Shown here piece after piece: positions 45,014 through 51,937 of a DNA stretch of 64,000 nt (its first letter is position 1; every line of letters starts with the position of its first letter). Made by a program: the position numbers and the translations under genes. Origin of the DNA: Bacteroidales bacterium (GTDB taxonomy: Bacteria > Bacteroidota > Bacteroidia > Bacteroidales > UBA932); contig JAFSBV010000001.1 of NCBI GenBank assembly GCA_017437125.1, positions 124,001 to 188,000 on the forward strand. The letters are read 5' to 3'. The notes below the pieces were generated by a model. It ran no database searches, had not been told where the DNA came from, and saw only the letters and a program-made list of their open reading frames with translations.

Positions 45014-45869
45014 GCTGAAAGACTACGAAAGCTATCTGAAGATAGAGCGTGCGATGTCGCGGAACACCGTGGCATCGTACTCTTCTGATGTCGGCAGGTT
45101 CCTTGAAGCTGTACCATGCGCTCCCGAATTGATGACACCGGAGGATGTCGAGACATATCTGCAGAGCCGCTCGTCCATATCGAAGAGATCTCAGGCAAGG
45201 CTGCTGAGCTCGATCAGGTCATTCTTCAGCTGGCTTGTCATCGAAGGAACGATCTCGGACAATCCGTGCGACCTCGTGGATTTCCCCAAGCTGGGGCGTT
45301 ATCTCCCGGAAGTCCTGTCTGTGGAAGAAGTGGATGCAATAATATCCGGTGTGGATACGTCCGGATGGCAAGGGTTGAGAAACAGGGCCATGCTGGAGGT
45401 GCTCTACGGGTGCGGCCTTCGAGTGACGGAGGCCGTGGAACTCCGGATATCATGTCTTTATTTTGATGAAGGTTTTGTAAGAGTCATAGGCAAAGGCAAT
45501 AAGGAGCGCCTCGTTCCGGTCGGGGAAATGGCCTCAGATGCAGTCAATGCATATCTTGAACAGCGCCCTATGCCTTATGATTCCTCTGCCGACGATCTCG
45601 TGTTCCTGAACCGCTTCGGCAAGTCTCTCAGCCGCCAGTCGGTATTTAAGATGATCAAGCTGCAGGCATTGGCCGCCGGTGTGAGGAAGGAGATATCCCC
45701 TCATACGTTCAGGCATTCCTTCGCCACCCATCTGGTCGAGAACGGGGCTGATCTCAGGGTCGTACAGGAAATGCTGGGACATGAAAGCATCACGACAACC
45801 GAGATATATACACATATAGATACGCGCAAATGGCATTCTACGGTGCTCGACCATCATCCGCGTCGATAA
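45003..45869 (+). CDS. xerD: Tyrosine recombinase XerD-like
   Basis: Site-specific recombinase, probably for chromosome dimer resolution at dif. The 288 residues include the SAM-like N-terminal domain (YESYLKIERAMSRNTVASY) and the catalytic core: first Arg in GCGLRVTEAVEL, Lys in GKGNKERLVP, HTFRHSFATHL with His and Arg, the GHESITTTEIYTHI segment with His and the nucleophilic Tyr. The start is GTG at 45003 within a dispersed repeat; there is no ATG between it and the conserved N-terminal block. No integrase neighbours, so a housekeeping role is likely. Confidence 0.92.
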   Translation: MKDLLKDYESYLKIERAMSRNTVASYSSDVGRFLEAVPCAPELMTPEDVETYLQSRSSISKRSQARLLSSIRSFFSWLVIEGTISDNPCDLVDFPKLGRYLPEVLSVEEVDAIISGVDTSGWQGLRNRAMLEVLYGCGLRVTEAVELRISCLYFDEGFVRVIGKGNKERLVPVGEMASDAVNAYLEQRPMPYDSSADDLVFLNRFGKSLSRQSVFKMIKLQALAAGVRKEISPHTFRHSFATHLVENGADLRVVQEMLGHESITTTEIYTHIDTRKWHSTVLDHHPRR

Positions 45870-45876
45870 AAATCAT

Positions 45877-45884
45877 TACATTTG
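45877..45884 (+). promoter_or_regulatory. -7 element of the FKBP gene
   Basis: TACATTTG followed by C, 52 nt before the ATG at 45937. Confidence 0.5.
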
Positions 45885-45936
45885 CACCGTCTGACAGATA
45901 ATATGAATCAGCCCTTACGGGCATAAAACAACAGAA

Positions 45937-46542
45937 ATGGATAAGAACAGTTATGCTTTGGGCATGAGCATTGCCCACAATATGATGTCATCAGGCATCA
46001 GATCTATCGAATTTGACGATTTCGCAGCCGGTGTCAAGGCTGTGCTGACAGGTGCTGAGCCTGCAGTCTCTTTCCAGGAGGCTGGTCAGCTTCTTGACAA
46101 GTATTTTGCAGAGCTTGAGGCAGAGCAGAAGGCACAGGTAGAGGCCATGAGCGCGGCAATGCGCGAGGAAGGTGAGGCTTTCCTCAAGGTTAATGCAGAG
46201 AAGGAGGGTGTCGTTACCCTTCCAAGCGGTCTCCAGTACAAGGTCATCACAGAGGGGACAGGAAAGAAGCCTTCTGCGACTTCACAGGTGAAATGCCATT
46301 ATGAGGGAACTCTTCTTAACGGAGCCAAGTTCGACAGTTCATATGACCGTAACGAGCCTGCGGTATTTGGCCTCAATCAGGTTATCGCAGGATGGACAGA
46401 AGGCGTACAGCTTATGTCCGAGGGTTCGAAATATGAATTCTATATTCCTTACAACCTTGCGTATGGCGAGCATGGTGCTCCAGGCGCAATCCCTCCATAT
46501 GCAACTCTCAAGTTCGTTGTAGAGCTCATAGAGGTTCTTTAA
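45937..46542 (+). CDS. FKBP-type peptidyl-prolyl cis-trans isomerase
   Basis: Proline isomerase/chaperone of the FklB/Mip layout, 201 residues. An N-terminal dimerisation helix region (SYALGMSIAHNMMSSG to about 85) precedes the FKBP domain (SGLQYKVITEGTG, KCHYEGTLLNGAKFDSSYDR, VIAGWTEGVQLMSEG, IPPYATLKFVVELIEV). No signal peptide is seen, so it is probably cytoplasmic. Followed 14 nt later by the pnuC-like gene. Confidence 0.93.
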   Translation: MDKNSYALGMSIAHNMMSSGIRSIEFDDFAAGVKAVLTGAEPAVSFQEAGQLLDKYFAELEAEQKAQVEAMSAAMREEGEAFLKVNAEKEGVVTLPSGLQYKVITEGTGKKPSATSQVKCHYEGTLLNGAKFDSSYDRNEPAVFGLNQVIAGWTEGVQLMSEGSKYEFYIPYNLAYGEHGAPGAIPPYATLKFVVELIEVL

Positions 46543-46556
46543 GGCCATATTGACTG

Positions 46557-47129
46557 ATGGGAGCATCGTTCATGGAAATATTCACCCTGATAACAGGGGT
46601 GATATACATCGTTCTCGAGATTCGTCATCACAACTTCATGTGGGTTATCGGTGTGATGACGAGTCTTGCTGCGATGTGGGTGTTCTTCCGTCAGGGGCTT
46701 TATGCGTCTTTCGGTCTTAATACCTATTATCTGATCACGGCCTTCATAGGACTGTGGCAGTGGAAACGTGATGCACAAACTTCGGATGAAGGAGCGATAG
46801 TGCTGAACCGCCTTGATGCCCGTACCGTGCTTGTCAGTGCCATCGTCTCTGCAGCAGGAATACTTGTTCTTGCATGGCTGATGGAACTTGTCGAGAATCC
46901 TATGTCATATCTGGATTCGGCTGTTACGGTTCTCAGCGCTGTCGCTACATGGTGGCTTGTGAGATCCTATCTCCAGCAGTGGTGGTTGTGGATACTTGCC
47001 GACACCCTGAGCGCATTGCTCTGTCTGTCACAGGGAATGTGGTGGATGACAGCGCTTTATGCTGCATATGCTCTTTCTGCGGTATATGGCTATATCCATT
47101 GGAAGAAGCATGGCGTGTATGTGGAATGA
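46557..47129 (+). CDS. pnuC: PnuC-like nicotinamide riboside transporter
   Basis: Inner-membrane transporter of the PnuC family, 190 residues with about six to seven hydrophobic helices. Family features include EIRHHNFMWVIGVMTSLAAMW near the start, NTYYLITAFIGLWQWKR in the middle and QWWLWILADTLSALLCL, the conserved WxxWxxxD-type block. The start may instead be the ATG at 46572. Vitamin specificity (nicotinamide riboside or another precursor) is inferred from the family. Confidence 0.85.
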   Translation: MGASFMEIFTLITGVIYIVLEIRHHNFMWVIGVMTSLAAMWVFFRQGLYASFGLNTYYLITAFIGLWQWKRDAQTSDEGAIVLNRLDARTVLVSAIVSAAGILVLAWLMELVENPMSYLDSAVTVLSAVATWWLVRSYLQQWWLWILADTLSALLCLSQGMWWMTALYAAYALSAVYGYIHWKKHGVYVE

Positions 47130-47153
47130 TGAGATTGTCTGACAGTAAGGAAT

Positions 47154-47990
47154 ATGTATATAGTAGCTGACAGCGGAGGAACCAAGACGGACTGGAGACT
47201 TGTCACTGATGACGGACAGGTCAGGACAGCCTGCAGCCAGGGGCTTAATCCGATGGCTTTGAGTCCGGAAAAGATCAACGGAACGGTCGGATCCGTCATC
47301 CCGGAACTGAACCCGGAAGGCAGGACTGTTGATCATATATATTTTTATGGGGCCGGCATGGTGAACGAAGCGGCGGCAGCCCCTGTAGCTGATGCATTTG
47401 ACATGTGGTGTCCTTTCTCAGACATGCACTTCTATACTGATATGCTTGCCGCAGCCAGGGCTCTTTTCGGTAACGGAAGCGGTATTGTGGCAATCATGGG
47501 TACAGGATCCAACAGCTGTCTGTATATCGACGGTGAAATTGTCAGGAACATACGTCCCGGTGGCTATGTGCTGGGTGACGAAGGCAGCGGAATGTCCCTT
47601 GGAAAGTCCCTTCTGGCCGATTTTGTCAAAGGCATGATGCCGCCTCATATGGAAAAGGAATTTGTTTCCGAATACGGACTTGATTATGCCGCTATCGTGC
47701 AGAAGGTGTATCGCGAGCCTGCACCGTCCGCCTTCATGGCGTCATTCGCCCCTTTCGTGATGTCACGCCTTGACGATCCGTATATGAAAAGTCTTGCGGA
47801 AGGATGCATTGAATCCTTTGTGAAACGTTCTCTGTCACGTTATGGGCAGTCGCTTCCTGTCGGAGTCGTAGGCTCGTTCGGTTGCGCGTGCGAAGATATC
47901 CTTCGCAAGGCCGGGACTTCATATGGACTGAGTTTCGAGAAATTCCTCAGATACCCTATAGATGAACTTGTGAAATATCATGGCATATAA
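47154..47990 (+). CDS. BadF/BadG/BcrA/BcrD ATPase-type sugar kinase (GlcNAc kinase-like)
   Basis: ASKHA-fold ATPase, 278 residues. The phosphate-1 loop is VADSGGTKTDWRLV; the central GIVAIMGTGSNSCLY is the phosphate-2 element, followed by GYVLGDEGSGMSLGKSLL, typical of N-acetylglucosamine kinase-like members. The C-terminus has an adenosine-motif-like PVGVVGSFGCA. Substrate is not certain. Its end overlaps the recR start by 11 nt. Confidence 0.85.
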   Translation: MYIVADSGGTKTDWRLVTDDGQVRTACSQGLNPMALSPEKINGTVGSVIPELNPEGRTVDHIYFYGAGMVNEAAAAPVADAFDMWCPFSDMHFYTDMLAAARALFGNGSGIVAIMGTGSNSCLYIDGEIVRNIRPGGYVLGDEGSGMSLGKSLLADFVKGMMPPHMEKEFVSEYGLDYAAIVQKVYREPAPSAFMASFAPFVMSRLDDPYMKSLAEGCIESFVKRSLSRYGQSLPVGVVGSFGCACEDILRKAGTSYGLSFEKFLRYPIDELVKYHGI

Positions 47991-48645
47991 GGAAAACTAC
48001 CCGTCGAAGCTGCTGGAAGAGGCAGTGGATGCGATCAGCTCCCTTCCCGGAGTGGGTCGTCGCAGTGCATTGCGTCTTGCCCTGCATCTGCTGAAGCAGC
48101 CGCAGGAGAACGTCCATCATTTCACCTCTGCGGTCAACCGTCTGAGGGATGAGGCGAAGTATTGCCGTACATGCATGATGATTTCGGATGATGAGGTCTG
48201 TTCCATCTGTTCCGACCGTTCGCGCGATCACAGGACGATCTGCGTCGTGGAGAATGTGCGTGATGTCATGAGCATTGAGAATACGGGACAGTATCATGGA
48301 GTATATCATGTCCTGGGGGGAATCATATCTCCTATAAACGGTGTCGGACCGTCTGACATCACCATACGTGAACTTGTTGACAGGGTGGCCGGTCTGGTTT
48401 CTCCGGAGGCTCTTTTCGAGGCGGATGCTCCTGGAGTTGACGGCGCTCCAGCGGAGGTGATACTGGCCTTGAGCGGTGATGTGGAAGGGGAGACCACATC
48501 GTTCTATATATATCGTCAGATATCCCGTTACGGAGTGAAGGTGTCCTCTCTTGCAAGGGGACTTGGCTTCGGCGACAATCTCGAATATGCCGATGAACTC
48601 ACTCTGGGACGTTCCATCGTCAACAGGCAGATATTCAAGCCCTGA
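47980..48645 (+). CDS. recR: Recombination protein RecR
   Basis: RecFOR partner in gap repair. The 221-residue protein shows the N-terminal helix-hairpin-helix (ISSLPGVGRRSALRLALHLL), a four-Cys zinc finger (CRTCMMISDDEVCSIC), and the Toprim domain (TICVVENVRDVMSIE, YHVLGGIISPINGVGP). Starts inside the kinase gene. Confidence 0.96.
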   Translation: MAYKENYPSKLLEEAVDAISSLPGVGRRSALRLALHLLKQPQENVHHFTSAVNRLRDEAKYCRTCMMISDDEVCSICSDRSRDHRTICVVENVRDVMSIENTGQYHGVYHVLGGIISPINGVGPSDITIRELVDRVAGLVSPEALFEADAPGVDGAPAEVILALSGDVEGETTSFYIYRQISRYGVKVSSLARGLGFGDNLEYADELTLGRSIVNRQIFKP

Positions 48646-48666
48646 CTCCTTGTCAGAAAAATAAAT

Positions 48667-48697
48667 TTGCCAATATGGCATAAAAAAGTTACATTTG
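48667..48697 (+). promoter_or_regulatory. Promoter of corA
   Basis: TTG (48667-48669), 20-nt spacer, TACATTTG (48690-48697). Predicted start near 48704, giving a leader of about 110 nt. Confidence 0.7.
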
Positions 48698-48703
48698 CAG
48701 GCT

Positions 48704-48815
48704 TGCATCATTGTATGTGAGCCTGTTTCGTAATATTGTCTAACCACTCCGACATAAAAAAGACAGCCTCTGGAGCTGTCTCGACTGGGCCGGAACAAAA
48801 ACAAGGAGGTAGAGC
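48704..48815 (+). promoter_or_regulatory. corA leader with hairpin and a strong Shine-Dalgarno site
   Basis: The leader has a perfect 7-bp hairpin AGACAGC/GCTGTCT (48761-48781) and ends with AAGGAGGT (48803-48810), a near-perfect Shine-Dalgarno 6 nt before the ATG. Such a site is unusual among the genes here and may be hidden or exposed by leader folding. It does not resemble the known Mg2+ M-box from memory. Confidence 0.5.
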
Positions 48816-49766
48816 ATGATTGAGATCTTCTACAAGAAAGACGGACAGATGATGGTTTCCCAGTCGGAAACGGATTTCGCAGTTATTCCATACGCAGATG
48901 TTATCTGGATTGACCTTTTCGTCCCTTCAGGTGAGGAGAAAAGGGCTGTTGAGACTTTCCTTGGCACGACTATCCAGAACCGCGCACAGGCGGAGGAGAT
49001 CGAGATATCATCCCGTTATTATGAAACGGAGAAGGCGATTTTTGCGAATACGAGCTTCCTCTCGCCGGGACCGGACGAATATAACGAGGAGACCGTATCG
49101 TTCATTCTGACAGACAATATCCTCACTACCCTCCGTGAATGTCCGCTGCGAAGCTTCACTGATCTTCAGCGCAGGCTCCTTGCATTCCCGACTATGTATG
49201 ACTCCGGTCATGTGGCATTCCTCAGCATTCTGGAACAGCGTATCGACCTTGATGCCGACATGGTTGAGCTCGTATCGAAGGAAATCACTCAGTACAACAA
49301 GAAGGTGAGTCTGGGAGAAGACATTAGTGAGGAATTCCTCGTTGACCTCAACCAGCTGCAGGATAATACGATGCTCATACGTGAGAACATAGTCGATAAG
49401 CAGAGGGTTATCTCCAGCATCCTCAAGAGTCCGAAATATCCGAAGGAGTATCAGCCTCGTCTGAATGTGCTTCTCAAGGACATTTCGTCGCTCATCAATC
49501 ATACCAACTTCGGTTTCGAGCGTCTCGAGTATCTCCAGAATACGGTACTCGGTATCATCAATCTCGACCAGAACAAGATCATGAAGGTGTTCACCCTGGT
49601 GTCCCTCATGCTCATGCCACCGACCCTGATCGCCAGCTTCTTCGGAATGAATGTGCGCTTCGGATGGTTCGGAAACGCTGGCTGGTCATGGGTTCTTGCC
49701 CTTACCTTGATGGCTTTGTCAACGATAGTCATATTCTGGATATTCAAGAGAAGGAAAATGTTTTAG
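48816..49766 (+). CDS. corA: CorA-family Mg2+/Co2+ transporter
   Basis: Pentameric divalent-cation channel, 316 residues. The large cytoplasmic domain is followed by two C-terminal membrane helices with the signature SFFGMNVRF (GMN at about 277-279) at the end of the first, and a basic tail (KRRKMF). Strong terminator follows. Confidence 0.95.
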   Translation: MIEIFYKKDGQMMVSQSETDFAVIPYADVIWIDLFVPSGEEKRAVETFLGTTIQNRAQAEEIEISSRYYETEKAIFANTSFLSPGPDEYNEETVSFILTDNILTTLRECPLRSFTDLQRRLLAFPTMYDSGHVAFLSILEQRIDLDADMVELVSKEITQYNKKVSLGEDISEEFLVDLNQLQDNTMLIRENIVDKQRVISSILKSPKYPKEYQPRLNVLLKDISSLINHTNFGFERLEYLQNTVLGIINLDQNKIMKVFTLVSLMLMPPTLIASFFGMNVRFGWFGNAGWSWVLALTLMALSTIVIFWIFKRRKMF

Positions 49767-49790
49767 AAGGATGGCATACGTCATATGGAC

Positions 49791-49824
49791 GCCGGCACAT
49801 GGATCAGTTGATTCATGTGCCGGT
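49791..49824 (+). terminator. Intrinsic terminator after corA
   Basis: CCGGCACATGGATCA pairs with TGATTCATGTGCCGG (one G-T wobble) across a 2-nt loop, followed by TGTCTTGTTTC. Confidence 0.8.
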
Positions 49825-49889
49825 GTCTTGTTTCATGCCTTGGTACTCTTGTTGCTATATGCCTGATGTTCACATATAAAACGAATGTT

Positions 49890-50012
49890 ATGAATAGAAA
49901 CGAAAATGCTTATGAGTCTCCTTGCATGGAGATCATGGAGATTCAAGTGGAGCAGGCTGTACTAAGCGTGAGCCTGACAGGAGAGGGTACGAACAGTGAT
50001 GAATTGATGTGA
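49890..50012 (+). CDS. Small peptide (40 residues), unknown function
   Basis: A short frame starting MNRNENAYESPCMEIMEI and ending SLTGEGTNSDELM. Its pattern, Tyr-x-x-Pro followed by an acidic EIxEIxVEQAVLS block and a Gly/Ser-rich end, resembles small peptides I know from many Bacteroidales genomes that also precede lipoprotein or fimbrillin-like genes. It has no signal peptide. The stop lies 10 nt before the next gene, and the two are probably co-transcribed. Function unknown; it could be a secreted or processed peptide. Confidence 0.6.
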   Translation: MNRNENAYESPCMEIMEIQVEQAVLSVSLTGEGTNSDELM

Positions 50013-50022
50013 TTTGAGCGGT

Positions 50023-51792
50023 ATGAAAAAGATTATGTTTTTTGCGGCTTTTGCCGTAGTTCTGGCAGCATCGTGCCAGAGAGAGGAATTCGAGGACAGG
50101 ACATTGTCCGAAGTTGTCGGAAACAGGAGGATTCTTTCAGTCGGAGTGGCGGAGAATGATCCTGTTTCCAAAGTTGGATTTGATGAGACAAATGCCTTCT
50201 ATTGGCATTCGGGAGATAAGATCGGAGTGCAGACGAGTGCTGGATTCAAGGAAATGACCCTGCAGGAAGAATATGCCGGAATGGCATCCGGAGTGTTTGA
50301 AGGTACTTTTGACGAAGACATGATGGCATATGTCGTATATCCGTATGGCGATTCTCATGCCGTTAACGGAGAGACGCTTACATATGTGCTTCCTGCATCA
50401 TATGCTTATGGATCGATCGAAGAAGAAGCCAACAGCTTCAATCCCCCTATGCTCGGCCGTATCGATGGTGACAATGCATCGTTGAACCATCTTGCAAGCT
50501 TCTTCAAGATATATGTTTCAGGGATTCCTGCAGGAGGGGACGACATGGAATTCGTCCTTACCGCAGACAAGAGGATCACGGGAGTCTTTACTGCAGATCT
50601 GACTGATGAATATCCTGTCATCAATACGGATGATGCCGAGGGCAATACGGTTACGATCACCTTCGCCAATACCGAGCCTGCCGCAAGCGGGGTGTTCTAT
50701 GTTCCGGCTCCTCTGGGAACATACGGCTCCATTACTGCCGAAATCAAGGATGGCGGTACATCTCTGTTTACCAAGACATGGGAGAACCAGACGGTGTCAA
50801 GGAAGACCCCTAAAAGAGGCAATGCCGTCAATGAATATGTGGCTGAAATAGACGGAACGCCGTACAAGACCCTTCAGGAGGCATTCGATGCTGTTGACGG
50901 TCAGACCATCGTACTTGTGGCAGATGTCACTCAGAACGTGCCTGTGGTGCTCGCGTCCGGCAAGACAGCAGTCTTTGATATGAACGGCAAGACCGTTACT
51001 GGCATAGCTACGTCAGCATCGGCTTCCAGGCTTGTTGAGGTAAAGAGCGGTGCCGACCTTCTCATCAAGAACGGAACGCTCGATTTTGCAGCCACGACTC
51101 CTGACACTGAGTGGGGAGGTGAAGGACAGGCTCCATATCCCGGCTATGCCAACAATACGATAAGCAACAGCGGAACGTTGACAATAGAAAATGCCGTCCT
51201 TGAGAACAGGACATCCAAGGGTGGTGCATCGTATGTCATTGATAATTATGCCGGTGCGAAGCTTACGGTCAATGACGGCAGCGTCATCACGCAGTCAGGA
51301 GGAGATATCGCGATACGAATGTTCAACGCCGGCAGCGGAGCAATCGATGTGACTGTCAACGGCGGAACCATTACCGGTAACCGTGCAGTCTGGATCCAGC
51401 TGGCTTCCACCAATACCGCTGTCGCTCCGATAATGAACCTTACGGTTACAGGAGGAACCTTGAACTCCTCCGACCAGACATATTACCTGTCAGTATATTC
51501 ATACAGCTATGGCAATGATATGAAGAACGTGAAGATCGACGTCAGCGGAGGAACGTTCAACGGAGATATCGCTCTGACAGGAGGAGCAAACAAGACGAAT
51601 ATCGAAACAGCCGTCATAACGGGCGGTACGATCAGCGATATCTACAGTTATGGAGATTACACCAAGGCAGCCGAGACGATAAAGATATATGGAGGTACAT
51701 TCTACTATGATCCTACGGATTATCTTGCTGACGGTCATGCGGTAGTGGATAACGGAGACGGAAGCTATACCGTCGTTGTGCAGCCAGTATAG
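50023..51792 (+). CDS. Fimbrillin-like lipoprotein with beta-helix C-terminal region
   Basis: Putative surface lipoprotein, 589 residues. Signal MKKIMFFAAFAVVLAASC (Cys18). Residues about 30-285 follow the fimbrillin-family pattern (FYWHSGDKIGVQT, a YVVYPYGDSH strand, VFYVPAPLGTYGSI). From about 290 the chain changes to right-handed beta-helix-like repeats (TVNGGTITGNRAVWI, LTVTGGTLNSSDQTYYL, IDVSGGTFNGDIALTGG), as in pectate-lyase-like folds, without visible catalytic residues. Likely an adhesin or surface structure. The ATG at 50023 starts the signal; an upstream TTG in frame is unlikely. Confidence 0.75.
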   Translation: MKKIMFFAAFAVVLAASCQREEFEDRTLSEVVGNRRILSVGVAENDPVSKVGFDETNAFYWHSGDKIGVQTSAGFKEMTLQEEYAGMASGVFEGTFDEDMMAYVVYPYGDSHAVNGETLTYVLPASYAYGSIEEEANSFNPPMLGRIDGDNASLNHLASFFKIYVSGIPAGGDDMEFVLTADKRITGVFTADLTDEYPVINTDDAEGNTVTITFANTEPAASGVFYVPAPLGTYGSITAEIKDGGTSLFTKTWENQTVSRKTPKRGNAVNEYVAEIDGTPYKTLQEAFDAVDGQTIVLVADVTQNVPVVLASGKTAVFDMNGKTVTGIATSASASRLVEVKSGADLLIKNGTLDFAATTPDTEWGGEGQAPYPGYANNTISNSGTLTIENAVLENRTSKGGASYVIDNYAGAKLTVNDGSVITQSGGDIAIRMFNAGSGAIDVTVNGGTITGNRAVWIQLASTNTAVAPIMNLTVTGGTLNSSDQTYYLSVYSYSYGNDMKNVKIDVSGGTFNGDIALTGGANKTNIETAVITGGTISDIYSYGDYTKAAETIKIYGGTFYYDPTDYLADGHAVVDNGDGSYTVVVQPV

Positions 51793-51810
51793 AATATTTT
51801 GTCAAACCCT

Positions 51811-51840
51811 TTGAAAATCGGAAAATTATACATATTTTTG
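51811..51840 (+). promoter_or_regulatory. Promoter of rpsA
   Basis: TTG (51811-51813), 19-nt spacer, TATTTTTG (51833-51840). Its last base is the first base of the following hairpin. Confidence 0.65.
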
Positions 51841-51864
51841 CGCGCTTTTTGACCGAAAGCGCGC
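51840..51864 (+). terminator. Hairpin with T tract between the fimbrillin-like gene and rpsA
   Basis: Perfect 9-bp stem GCGCGCTTT/AAAGCGCGC with a 7-nt loop followed by six T. Most simply the terminator of the upstream gene (48 nt past its stop); it coincides with the predicted rpsA transcription start region. Confidence 0.75.
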
Positions 51865-51937
51865 TTTTTTCTGTAAGTCGCTGAGGCAAGGCACAATAAA
51901 TAATGTTTAACCCACTAGTTTGTTTTTAAGTTTAACA

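Noticed and set aside
45003..45869. XerD-like gene as a mobile-element integrase
   Set aside because: No attachment repeats, cargo genes or tRNA nearby; size and motifs fit the housekeeping recombinase.
48704..48815. Known Mg2+ riboswitch (M-box) upstream of corA
   Set aside because: The leader is too short and lacks the multi-helix M-box pattern; kept only as an unassigned structured leader.
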